Origin: Serilophus lunatus
Lineage: Eukaryota > Chordata > Aves > Passeriformes > Eurylaimidae
NCBI GenBank assembly: GCA_013399895.1
Contig: VXBA01003714.1
Coordinates: 340,688-404,687 of the forward strand
Direction of reading: 5' to 3'
Length of the DNA: 64,000 nucleotides
The position numbers were made by a program, and so were the translations under genes. Numbering within the stretch: position 1 is the stretch's first letter; each line of letters starts with the position of its first letter. A model generated the notes under the pieces. The model worked only from the letters and a program-made list of their open reading frames with translations. It was not told where the DNA came from and made no database searches. Shown one piece after another: positions 47,101 through 59,100 of this stretch.

Positions 47101-50100
47101 CTTTGCTCTGCTCAGGTGAGGCCCCACCTGCAGAGCTGGTACAGCTTGTCCAGGTTATAAGAATTGCTTTTTGATGTTATGTCAGTGTTTTTCTCTGTTT
47201 ACCCACCTGAAGCTTGGTTGTCATACAAAATGGATTCACCTTTACATTTATTACTATTTAAGTACAGTTATCCTTTGTTATTTTAGCTTGTTGGGCATTT
47301 CTGCAAACACCCTTTTGAAACAGGTCAACTTGTCTGTTACAGGTGCAGGATGTGCTGTTAGTGGCTGCACTGACATGCAGCTCAGTTCATTGTCCAGGAC
47401 ATTAATGCAGTTTATTTTTGGCTGGAGGTAACTTTCTGTGAGGGACCTGGCTTTTCAAAGGGATGTGGTACTTGTTGGTGCATGCTAATACTTAATACGT
47501 TGGACAAATGCTTCCATATTTTTATACTTGTATTTATGTCCACATAGCAGTAATGATGTCATTTGTTTCCACAAATAACTTCTTCTGAGGCTTCACTGAA
47601 TTCTCAGTAAACCCAATGTTTCTCAGAATTAATGCTTTATAAAGACCATGAAGGATGTGACTCCCAGCCCCTTCAGTAAAAAAAGCCTGAAAATAGTTGG
47701 AGTTAACTTTTGAGCTGTTCTGGTGACTGGGTCTTGAAGAAGCAGTATTAAAATTGAAAGTACCCAAAGCACTGGAAGCAGTTTATCCATGTGTCCCTGG
47801 GGAATGTTGCCCCTGTTACTTTCCAGTATTATTTCTGTAATATACTGATAGAACTCTTAATCATTGCAATAAGTAGCTTTTAAGTAGTTAATTTTTTTTT
47901 TTGCTTCACCTGTATAATGTTGTTCCTGTCCATAGCCAGGTTTAAAGTCACCTTTCGTATACTTGGTTGCTTCTAAGATACAGTTTTTTCAGCAATACAA
48001 GCTCTGCTGCTCGGGCTGTAGGGCAGCAGTGGTGATGTGTATAAAAGTTAGCATGAAAACTGGCTGTTTAACCTGTGAAACCTGCTGGTTGTGTCCAGAG
48101 GATTTGTGTGCTGTCCTCCTTTGGGAACACCAGCCCAGTATTTAAGGAGCTGGCTTCCTGTTTGTCTACTACATTTTTCCCAGTTTTGCTCAGTTTTCCT
48201 TGAATTCATCCTGATGATGCTGGACATCCTTGTGCTGGGCACTGCCAGCACATCCCAGTGCTGTACTGGTGTCTGGGGCAGCTGGGAGGAGTTCTGTGTC
48301 TGAGGAATACCTGAATTATTTGAATAGTGTGTCCGCACATCCAGCTGGTCCCAGCGAGGTCCTGAGAGCCTTCAGGGCAGACAAGGGTTGCCAGGTGACT
48401 TTCTCACCTTCAGAAAATGTCTGTGTTGCCTGTAGCATCCAGTCAGAGGTTGGTGCCTGTGTGCTCTGCTCCTGGTGCTCCATGTGTCCCAGGAGAGCTC
48501 CTCAGAACCACCAGTCAGGGTTGGGCAGCCAGGGGCAGCTTTCTTGGTGCCACTTGTTTGTGTGCTTGGAAGGTCTCTTTTCTCTGGAATAACAAGGAAT
48601 AATGTCTGGTTTGGATTTCTCTTTGTGTTCTTTCAGAAACATAGACAAGATGACACTGTAAAGGCCAATAATTCTTCCATACTGGGTTTTTGTCCTGGTT
48701 TCAAGGCCTTGTCTGATGGGTTGCCAGTGGGCTGAGGTGGAGGTGGCTGGGCTGCAGCAGCAGCCAGGAGTGCCCCAGTGTCTGCTGACACTTCTGTGTC
48801 TGAAAGGAAAGGCTCTTGTCATTTGCCTGTCTCAGTCTCTCTCACTCACTCTCCTTAGTTCCTCTTTTCACCTCCCACAGCAGTTCCAGGTACCCTCTGT
48901 GGTGTTACCTCTGAAATCAAAAATCTCATGGCATTTGCCACATGCCCTTCCCTATCCTGGACAGGACAGTAAGTGTGATGCTCAAATGAAGTAGCTTCTT
49001 GACTTTTTTTTAAGCATTATTTAGTGGCTGCCAGGTTTGATCTGTATTTTAGGGCTAAAAGAAAAATTGTGGCTTGAAGTGTTGAAGTCAGAATGAGAGG
49101 AATCAGGAAGGGCTGTGGTTGTTTTATGTGTCATTCCTGAAGGGATCTCTCCCCAGTTTCAGCTGTGGTTTGAATGGTTTGGCAGAGGATTTGTAGAACC
49201 CAGGGACCACAGTACTGCTGAATTTAAGGTCTCCAGTTGTTTTGTGTGAACAACCATCTCCTGTTTGGAGAATGGCATGCTTTGTTCAGGAGTGAAGCTG
49301 AAGAAGGGATAGTCCTGTGGGTTGGGGGGTTTCTGCTGTTTGTAGGACACTTGGCACATCTTTTTAGCAATGACACATCAGTGAAGCTCGTGCCATGTAG
49401 TGCCTCTGAAACAGATCCTGGCTTGTGCCAAGAAAGTTATTTCAAGAAGTCTCCATAAGTAGCTCTTGCTCAGGACACTTCCATGCCCTGTTCAGTTGTT
49501 GGCCTCACTGGAGTTCCCTGTGTGCAAACTTCACATGAAAGGAAGGATTGATCACTGCCCTGGTGTTGCTCCCCTCTGCTTTGGAACACATTGGAGTGGC
49601 CAGATGGTTGTTCCACAATGAAATGATTTATATCATGAACTAAAATGCAGTAACTGCTTACAAGTGTGGGCCAGAGCAGGACAGGGGAGCACCTCTGGGC
49701 TGGAGTTTGGGTTCCTCCTGTCTCCCTTTATCCCAGCCTATCTCATAGCAGAGCCACAAAGTTGTGTCCCATCCAGGGAACAGGAGTTTCCTTCTGGAAC
49801 TGGAGGGGATTTCTTGGCTGTTGTAGGGGAGAGGAACTGCTGGAGTTTCAGGGCTGACCTCTCAACTTATAAGTCAGTACCGTCCAAAACTAACTGATTT
49901 TGGTTTCAGTGTCTATAAATTCTTCCCCCTTTTCATATGAATCAGACTTGTAAGGCCATGTTCAGTTGGTTCATTAAATGTGACTGAAAGCAGCCAAACT
50001 GCTGATGCTGAGGTGCCCAGGCTGGGTTTGCTCTGTGTCCCTCTTGGGGAGGGTGATCAGAGCAGCCAGTGAGACTGAGCTGGCTCTGGGGCACCTGTCC

Positions 50101-53100
50101 TCAACTCTGGGTTTGCAGCAGTGAGTGCTCTGGGGACTGTTCTCTCACTGACTGAAGTAACACTTCTGTGATTCTCTTACCTTTTCTTTTGTAGGCATGC
50201 CTCCCATTCGGGACTTGGTGAGCCACTCCCCTAACCAGTCAGGTTAGCTACTTCCATCTCACCTGCTCTTGCACTACATGTTTGTAGTAGTCACATGTTT
50301 CACACAATTTTGTCTGATTTTTTTTTAATTATTTTTTTCTTTGTCTTGTGTTTTTCAGTAGCATGTGCTGTGTGAATGACTTTGGTGTACTTTTTCTGTG
50401 CCATTGCATACTAATTTGGTTGAATATTTTTAATTTTCTAATTAATAGGAATTCATACTAAGAGCTTTTGGCACCTTAGCTTTAAAACACTAAGTGTCTT
50501 TTTTTTTTTTTTTTGCCTTTATGCTTACATGTTAAATTGCCTCTTTGTGGTACTAAATGGGATAATCATTGCAAGCTTGTGCTTTCTATCAGAAACATGT
50601 TGCAGTACTATGGAGCAAATCATCTCTTGATTATTCACTAAGAGCTCAGAAGTTTGTTTACTAAAATGTTTGTTCATAAGGCCCAAAGGTCCAGTGATTG
50701 GCAAAGTGTAGTATTGACAGTCTGGGGTACTGGGTGTACTGGAGCAGGAAAAGGGGGCAGAGGGACCAAGATTCAGGTTCCTTCTGAATCTGCACTTAAT
50801 CCTTCTGTTTATTTTTGCCCATCACAACTAAATTAGGGTAATAGAATTTTAATAAACACAAGCTTTGTTTATGTGTTCTGCTGGTGTGCAAATTCGAGGG
50901 GGTTTTTAACCATTCCCTTTGACTTGAAGTCACAACCTGTCTCTCCATCCTGAATTCAGGCTGTTTTCTATCTGTGGTCTTCATGTTGCTTTTAAAATGA
51001 GTAGTGTTACTGGGATGATGTTTTTGTGGTCAAGGGGCTGTTCTGTACTGTTGTCTCTCTTGCTCCAGAGAGTGCAGACAACTCTTTGATCAGTCTCTTG
51101 GTACAGGCTGCAGATCTCTCTTTAAATAATACCAGATGAGAGCTGAGGGCTGCAGGTTGTTGGGTGGCTGTCAGCCAGGGCAGTGCATCAGGAGGGTCTG
51201 GGTTGTGTTCAGCTCACTTCCAGTTCTCCCAGGGATGCTCCCTGGTTCTTCAGGGCTGCAGAGCTGCCAGCCACTGTCACAGTGCTCTGTCTCCCTGCCA
51301 CGAGGCTCTCCCCACTCCTCCAATTCCCAAGTGCTGAGCCACCCCCTTGTTTCTGTGGTTGCCCTCACCAGGTGGAGCTCCCCTGAGTGCCTCAGGCTCC
51401 CACCCTGCTCTGTGCTGCTGCAGGGTCTGGATTCCTTTTCATTGTAGGATGAGTAATATTGATACTGATTAAAAATTAATTAAAAATAGGCTTGTCCATC
51501 AGTGCATTCTGAAGCAGAACTTCAGATAGGTCTTGTGCTTTTTATGTCAAGTTGTTATATAAAAGTATCTTGAGTAACTTGTACCTAAGAGTCTTATCTA
51601 ATGTCTGTAGTGAGGGGAAGGTATGTCACACACAGCAACTGGTACTGCTGGGTCAGTTCAGGGTCCTGCTGGGATTTCTGCCTTTCAGGGTGTCTTTGGT
51701 TTTTATGTAGTGTTGTAGTTATTAATATGTATATGGTTTTACAAAATACTTTGTAGATAATGATACAGAGTAGTTTTTTAATGTTTCTCTGTAAGGAGTG
51801 CTTCTCCAAGGTTTTTATGAGAGCAGCTCTGCATGCTGGGAGAAGTGTGACAACATTTGAGCAGCTGCATTTGGAGCTTTCTCTGTCACCTCCCGTGAAA
51901 TAATATGCAAAATAATCCTGGCTTAGCGTCTTTACTCCTTTTTCCCCTCATCTGCCTAATGGAGTAATAACACTAAACTTACAGTAATGCCCTTGGACTT
52001 CTCTTCTTCATTTTAGATCTGAACCACAGCGGTCTAGGATCCCATTATGAAAATTCTCACTGGGGACCAGTCTCTTCAAACAGCGACTCCAGCACAAACT
52101 GGGATAAGGTTATCGTAGACGGCTCGGACAAAGAAGCATGGCCATCCATCACGGGCAGTGACCCCGAGCTGCCCTCGGAATGTCTGGACACTGACTGTGC
52201 CTCCAGCCCCGGCTCCGAGCGCAGCCTCGTGCTCATGGCGTCGGGCGGGGAGGGCAGCGGCCTCGGCCACGGGGCACACAACAAGTTTGTGGTTGGTAGC
52301 AACAGCAATAATGTGGGCAATGGAAGTATTAGTGGGCCGTGGGGGTTAGCCCACGGATCCATAATAAGCACATGTCAAGTTTCTGTGGATGCTCCTGACA
52401 GCAAATCTGAAAGTAGCAACAATAGGATGAATGCTTGGGGCACCATAAACTCTTCATCAAATGGAGGGTTAAAGCCAAGCACTTTGAATTCGAATGGCAA
52501 CCATGGTGCCTGGTCCGTGCTGGAGAACAGTGGACATGCCCTGAAAGGGTCCGTGGGGAGTGGGAGTCCTGGCACAAGCATTCAGTGCAGTACCATAGGT
52601 CAGATGGCCAACAGCCAGAGTATTAACTCAAAAGTGGGTGTCTCAGCCCACGGTTCCTGGGGAAGCCTTCAGGAAAGTTGTGATTCTGAAGCAAATGGTA
52701 CAAGGAATGTTTCATTCAGTGGGCAACCTCAAAACCTTAACACTGAAATGAATGGACCAAATAACACTACTAACTTTATGACCTCTAGTTTACCAAACTC
52801 TGCTGGTTCGGTGCAGATGAACGAGCTGCCCAACACTGCAGGGCCCGGGGCCTGGCGCGTGAGCACAATGAATCATTCTCAGATCCAGGCCTCTCCAGTG
52901 GCCAACGGCACCTCCATCCCTCACCTGAGCAACGGGGAGGCCAAAAGCGGCGGCTCTTACGGTACTACCTGGGGTGCCTATGGTTCCAGTTACTCTGGAG
53001 ACAAATGTCCAGGCCCAAACAGCCCAGCTAATGGTGACACTGTGAATGCAACTCTAATGCAGCCGGGCGGGAGCGGGCCTGGCAGCACTACCTTTCAAAT

Positions 53101-56100
53101 CAACGGGAATAAAGGAGGAGGGGTGTGGGAAGCAGGGACAGCCAGCTCCCAGAACGTGCCGTGGGGAAGTGGGAATGGTGCGAGTGCTGGCGGGAGCAGA
53201 AGAGGATGGGGCAGCCCTGCACAGAGCACTGGCACTAACATTTCCAACGGGGAATGGAGCAAACTGCCCAGTAATCAGCATTCCAATGAAGGCGTGAATG
53301 GAAACAGCAGGAAGTTTACAAATGGATGGAAGTCTACTGAGGAGGATGACGTTAACAGCCAGGGTTCTGCTGCTCCCCAGGTGGCTGAGCAGAGCAGCAC
53401 GTGGGCCAAAACAGGTACGGGGGACAGCGAGGGCAGCTCAGAGAGCACCGGGTGCCACGAGGACAGAGGAGCTGCCGAGGGCCAGAACAGAGAGAGGAGG
53501 AAGGTTGACCAGCACACGTTACTCCAAAGCATAGTGAACAGAACTGACTTAGATCCACGTGTCCTCTCCAACTCTGGCTGGGGACAGACTCCAATCAAAC
53601 AGAACACTGCCTGGGATACCGAAACGTCGCCGAGGGGTGAAAGGAAAACTGACAATGGGACAGAGGCCTGGGGGGGCTCTGTGACACAGACTTCCAGCTC
53701 AGGGGGGTGTGTGGATAGACCTAGCCCTAATAATAACGATACCTCATCTGTATCGGGGTGGGGAGATCCAAAGTCTGCTACAAGGTGGGGAGACTCCAAA
53801 GGGTCAAACAGCCAAGGGGGGTGGGAAGAAGATTCTGCTGCTACAATAATGGTCAAGAGCAATCAATCATGGGGAAGTGGCAAAGAGGAAAAGTCATCCT
53901 GGAATGACACACCGAAGATGAAGCAGGGATGGGGCGATGGACAGAAGGCCAGCCAGGGTTGGGCAGTGTCTGCCAGTGATAGCTGGGGAGAAAATTCCAG
54001 AAGTAACCACTGGGGTGAGGCAAAGAAATCCAGTTCTGGAGGCAGCAACAGCGACAGGTCGGTGTCTGGTTGGAATGAGCCAGGTAAATCAAATTCTGTT
54101 ACTTGGGGAGGTAATAATGCAAACCCAAACAACTCTTCAGGATGGGATGAGCCTGCAAAGTCTAACCAGAGCCAGGGCTGGAGAGACCCTCCAAAATCCA
54201 ATCAGCCTCAAGTCTGGGGGGACTCATCAAAGCCAGTCACCTCTCCTGAATGGAACAAACAAGATGTTGGCTCTTGGGGAGCCCCATCTGCCACGAACAA
54301 ACCCCCGGGGTCAGGCTGGCTCGGGGGGCCCATGCCAGCCCCGGCCAAGGAGGAGGAGCCCACGGGCTGGGAGGAGCCATCCCCCGAATCCATACGCCGG
54401 AAGATGGAGATTGATGATGGAACTTCTGCTTGGGGTGATCCAAGCAAATACAACTACAAGAATGTGAATATGTGGAATAAAAATGTCCCAAACAGTAGCA
54501 GCAGTTCAGACCAGCAAGCACATCCGCAGCTACTGTCTTCAAGTGCCATGACTAGCAAGGAGAGCAGTTCGGGTTCTGGTAAGCCTGGCTTTTACCCAGA
54601 TTTGTCTTTTCTGTTGATTATAAAGCAATTTTTTATTCTTGGTTCAGAAAACCAATATTTTAGTTTTGAAGTCAAAAGGGCAAAGCGCCAGTGAAGTACA
54701 GTTTTGATTTATTACAAAAATGATCAGCAGCACTCACAGAGATTTGATGCTTTTGTACAGACTGGAAGGTCTGTTCTAGTTTTAAATAGCTGCAGCAATA
54801 AGGACTAGACAGTTCTGCTTGAGTCCTGAGGAGTGGGAACGTGGAGCAAATATTTAAAATGGTATCTGAGGAATGAAACTTGTCTAAATTATTCTAAAAG
54901 AGTTAAAACTTACTGTAGCCAATGAGCCTCCCAAAAAAAAGCATTGAGCTGCTACAAGACAGAATGAAAGATGGTGGGTTTATATGGACTCAGGATCAAA
55001 CTTGTAGTTTCATGAGCAGTGAATAACGATTTTGGAGGGGAGCTGACATGGGGTTTAGGAAGTATCTTGTGCTCTGTCTTTTCCAAGTGCAAAGAAGGGT
55101 CACTTACATGAGCAACTGTTAGGAGCTTAGTATCTTAGAAACCGGTCAAAGTGTAATTCTTTAGATATGAAATTTGTGTTTTGTGATTACTTTCATTTAT
55201 GGAGCAGCTTGCAGTTGTAATAATGACCCTCACCCAAAATGGAAATATGTGCTCACGTGCTTTTTCTTGTGTTATGGATCTAAAAAGGCAAGACGCTTGA
55301 GTCTCTTTAGGTAGCTTTTAAGTCCTGTTCAAAACCATGCCAATAACTGCCCCTGCTTTGCAAAGGTTGGGGAGAGCCTTCTACTCCAGCCACTACTGTA
55401 GATAATGGAACTTCAGCGTGGGGTAAGCCCATGGACACTGGTACGAGCTGGGGAGAGCCCGTCAGCGATGCAGGAGGCACCTCTGGCTGGGGAAACACTC
55501 CTCTTGGGCAGCAGCCTCCAAATAAACCTGGTGAGTGCTCTCTGTGTCATCCTGGGAGCAGTGGGTTTGAGGGAGGTGCAACACCTCTGAGGGGTGTTTA
55601 CCTTGCTGTGGGCATCAAGCTGTGTCTGGTGTGAAGGGCAGCATCCCACTGGGATGTTCATGTGCTGGGGTTTTTTCACAACCAGGGCCTAAATCTATGC
55701 AAGATAGTTGGTGTGGAGATGATATGCCATTGGCAGGCAGTCGTCAGACCAGCTGGGAGGAAGAGGAGGATGTAGAGATTGGAATGTGGAACAGCAGTTC
55801 CTCACAAGAAGCCAACCCATCGTTAAACTGGCCACCCTACATGAAAAAAATGCCCACAAAGGTAAGGAGCAGCTTCTGAAAGCTAAGTCAGAAGGAATGC
55901 CTGCACGAGGACAGCACCATTACACTTTATTTTGCATTCTTAACACTTTGAGTTATAATTGAAACCATCGGTGGTAAATATTTGAGTATCACAGAAATTC
56001 CTTTTTGTTTTTAAGGGAATAATGAAAGGTGGAAATAAGCAAGATGAAACATGGATCAATCCATTCATTAAGCAATTCACAAATCTCAGTTTCTCAGTAA

Positions 56101-59100
56101 GTATCTGCCTTTGGCTTTGCTGCCTTCCCATAGAGCTGGTTATGATGCACAGATTTTGAAATACTCAGTGTTCATCATGGTTGTGTTTTCACCTGTGTTT
56201 GTCTTCCCTCTTGTCACCCATCCCTTTTCTCTGCATTCTCATTGCATAAAGATCTCTTCATTGAAGAAAAATGCTTTTGTTTTGTAACCACTCCCCAGGT
56301 GTTCATGCCATAGCCTGATGCTTTACTCCATGGTACATAGGAGTTTTGGTGAGGGAGCCTGTTCTCAGTTGGATAGCAACTAAAGGGAGAAAATGCTTTA
56401 AAATAGCACCTGACTGTCTTGATTTTTCTCTCTTGCAGGTTTGAATTGAAATAGTATATAAGAATCTTTGTTATATCTCTTAAAAATACTATTATTAAAT
56501 AACTGCAATTCATTTTATTACTTCAGAGAGAATCACCAGAAGAAACCATACAGAGCAATAAGATGGACATGTCTGGAGGTAAGAACAGAAAAACCAAGCT
56601 CAGCTTTATTGCTTTTCCTTCCAGATTCTCTTTTAGCTTATATTCTTCTGTAAATTGCTCTTTTAAAAGCAATATGTAATGTATATATACCTGAGTATAT
56701 ATTTCCCTAAAGAAAAGAGACTCTCCTTGTAGAGAAAAGTATTTGTGTGAGTTATGTTGCACACCTCAGTCACCTGATTGCTATAGGAACAGTAGCCATA
56801 TATCAAGCTGAGTTTATATATATTTATGTATGTTAAACTGACATGAGAGAATGTTTTCAGGGTGTGGTGGGTTTGTTTCTTGTAATACAAATACCCTGAT
56901 TGCCCTCTGGGCACCTTCACTGGGTGTAAACAGGAATGTTCCAAATCCCACACGTGCTCGTTGGGTTCACTCTTGGAATCACATTTTTGGTTCTAAGAAC
57001 TAAATTAATACTGAATGAATATTTTAAAAATGCTCAAACCTGAGTGTAAAATGATTTGGGAGCAGTTTGAATTTTGTTTGAATCCATTGACTGTTAGGAT
57101 TCTTTTAGCAAATAAAAAATAGTGTACTTCTTTAATACATTAATAACAATATACTATGATGATAGAATGTTAAAACAAATTGTAGCATTGTAGAATGCAT
57201 TGTATAATTACTTTTTTATTTCACTTTAAAGTTGGGGGTTTCAGCTTTGAGGCTCATAGTCTGTTGTGTAAGAAACTGTTCTTTGAGGTTTGGATTTTAA
57301 TGTTAATGGCAAGCCTGATATTTAAATTATTTCACATGTAAACACAATTATACATTCATGAGAAAACCAAGAGTGGTATTTGTGTGAAGCCTACCAAAAA
57401 TCTGTTGGTGCTGATCCCATGTCTCCAATTGTCTCAGCCATTGGTACATAAGGGTTCCCTTCCCTTTTCAGTGAAGGCCAGAGAGTTTAAAGCTGAACTG
57501 ACAATTCCCTTGAGTCTCGTGCCCGAGAGCAGCGTTAGTTCAGGCTGCTTTTGGTGTGGCTGAGGCCTGAAGGGCACTGCAGTGCTGCAGCCACCTCTTG
57601 TGCCCCCAGGGTTACTGCAGGATAAGCGGGTGGAGATGGACAAGCACGGCCTCGGCGTTGGAGATTACAATCGTGTGGTTGGGAAAGGCCCCGGGTCCCG
57701 TCCCCAAATTCCCAAAGAGTCTTCCATGGATCGCGGTCCTTACTTCGATAAGGTCAGTGGGTGGCCCCCTCTGAGCTGCTCTGTGCTCCTGAGCTCTGCA
57801 GGCAGTGCAGAGGGGAATGAGGCTGCTCCATGAGATAGGATGTGTTCTTTTGAGCTCACTGATGTGTTGTACTAAGCACTTTCTGCAGCCCTTTGGGGTG
57901 CCGATGACTAACCTGATCTCTTTTGTTTTCTGCCTATTTCCTGCTGGTGCTGGACTGTCCTGTGACTCTTCCCTTCTGCTCCTGGCAATGGTTTCTCCCT
58001 TCTGCTTGCTTGCTGACTGGTTGTTGTGCCTCGGTTTGTCTGTCCCATCAGGATGGCATTGTAGCAGACGAGTCCCAAAACATGCAGTTTATGTCCAATC
58101 AAAACATGAAGCTTCCCCCTTCAAATAATGCACTACCTAACCAAGCCCTGGGCTCCCTAGCAGGGCTGGGTATGCAAAACTTGAATTCTGTTAGACAGGT
58201 AAGGCTGTGTGCATATCCTTGGCATGTTACTTGACAGCATTTAATGCCTTTTGATGTAACATTGCAGCTGCCTGTGTGATTGATGTATGTTTAACTTGTA
58301 ATTGATATGTGTGGGGTGGGAGAAGCTGCTGAAGAGGTTTTTTTTTCAGTGACTGTCCATTCTTTCCCCAGAATGGCAATCCCAGTGTGTTTGGTGTTGG
58401 GAATATAGCAGCACAGCCCAGGAGCATGCAGCAGCCTCCAGCACAACCTCTTAATTCATCTCAGCCTAATCCACGTGCTCAAGTGCCTCCTCCATTATTA
58501 TCCCCTCAGGTAATTGAGTACAAAAAGCACCCTGTGTGCAGACTACCTAAAAGCTGCTTCAGAAAACTGTCCCTTGTTTGTTGGTTTTACTGATATTTAT
58601 TCTGTGAATATTTGGGGGCATATTTGGCTTGATGAGTGTTTCAGAAACCAGACAGCTGTTGACCAGAGGTTGTATTATTCTACAGAGTGCCAGGCTAAGT
58701 AATTCCTGTTACAGTCAGTCACTCTTGGCCCTGGTCTGTTTTGCAGGTTCCAGTATCATTACTGAAGTATGCACCAAACAACGGTGGCCTGAGCCCACTT
58801 TTTGGCCCACAACAGGTAGCCATGTTGAATCAACTGTCCCAGTTAAACCAGCTTTCTCAGATCTCCCAGTTACAGGTAAGCTGCCCCTGCTGTGGCTGGG
58901 TGTGGTGTGTGGAGAGTGGAGCCTGGCCAAGCTGTGCCTCTTGCTAACCCTGCCCCACGTGTCCCACAGCGGCTGTTGGCTCAGCAGCAAAAGGCACAGC
59001 CCCAGAGGAGTGTGCCTTCGGGGGGTCGGCAGCAGCAGGAGCAGCAGGTAAACCAACGCCTCTATTCTCACCTCTCACATTCTCTCTGCAACTGTTTTCC

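Noticed and set aside
46960..47160. Possible CR1 fragment in the c4-c5 intron
   Set aside because: Only short words agree with the consensus; not enough for a call.
32140..52016. TTTTA/TTTCA pentanucleotide repeat like the one tied to human TNRC6A epilepsy
   Set aside because: No such array is present in the introns visible here.
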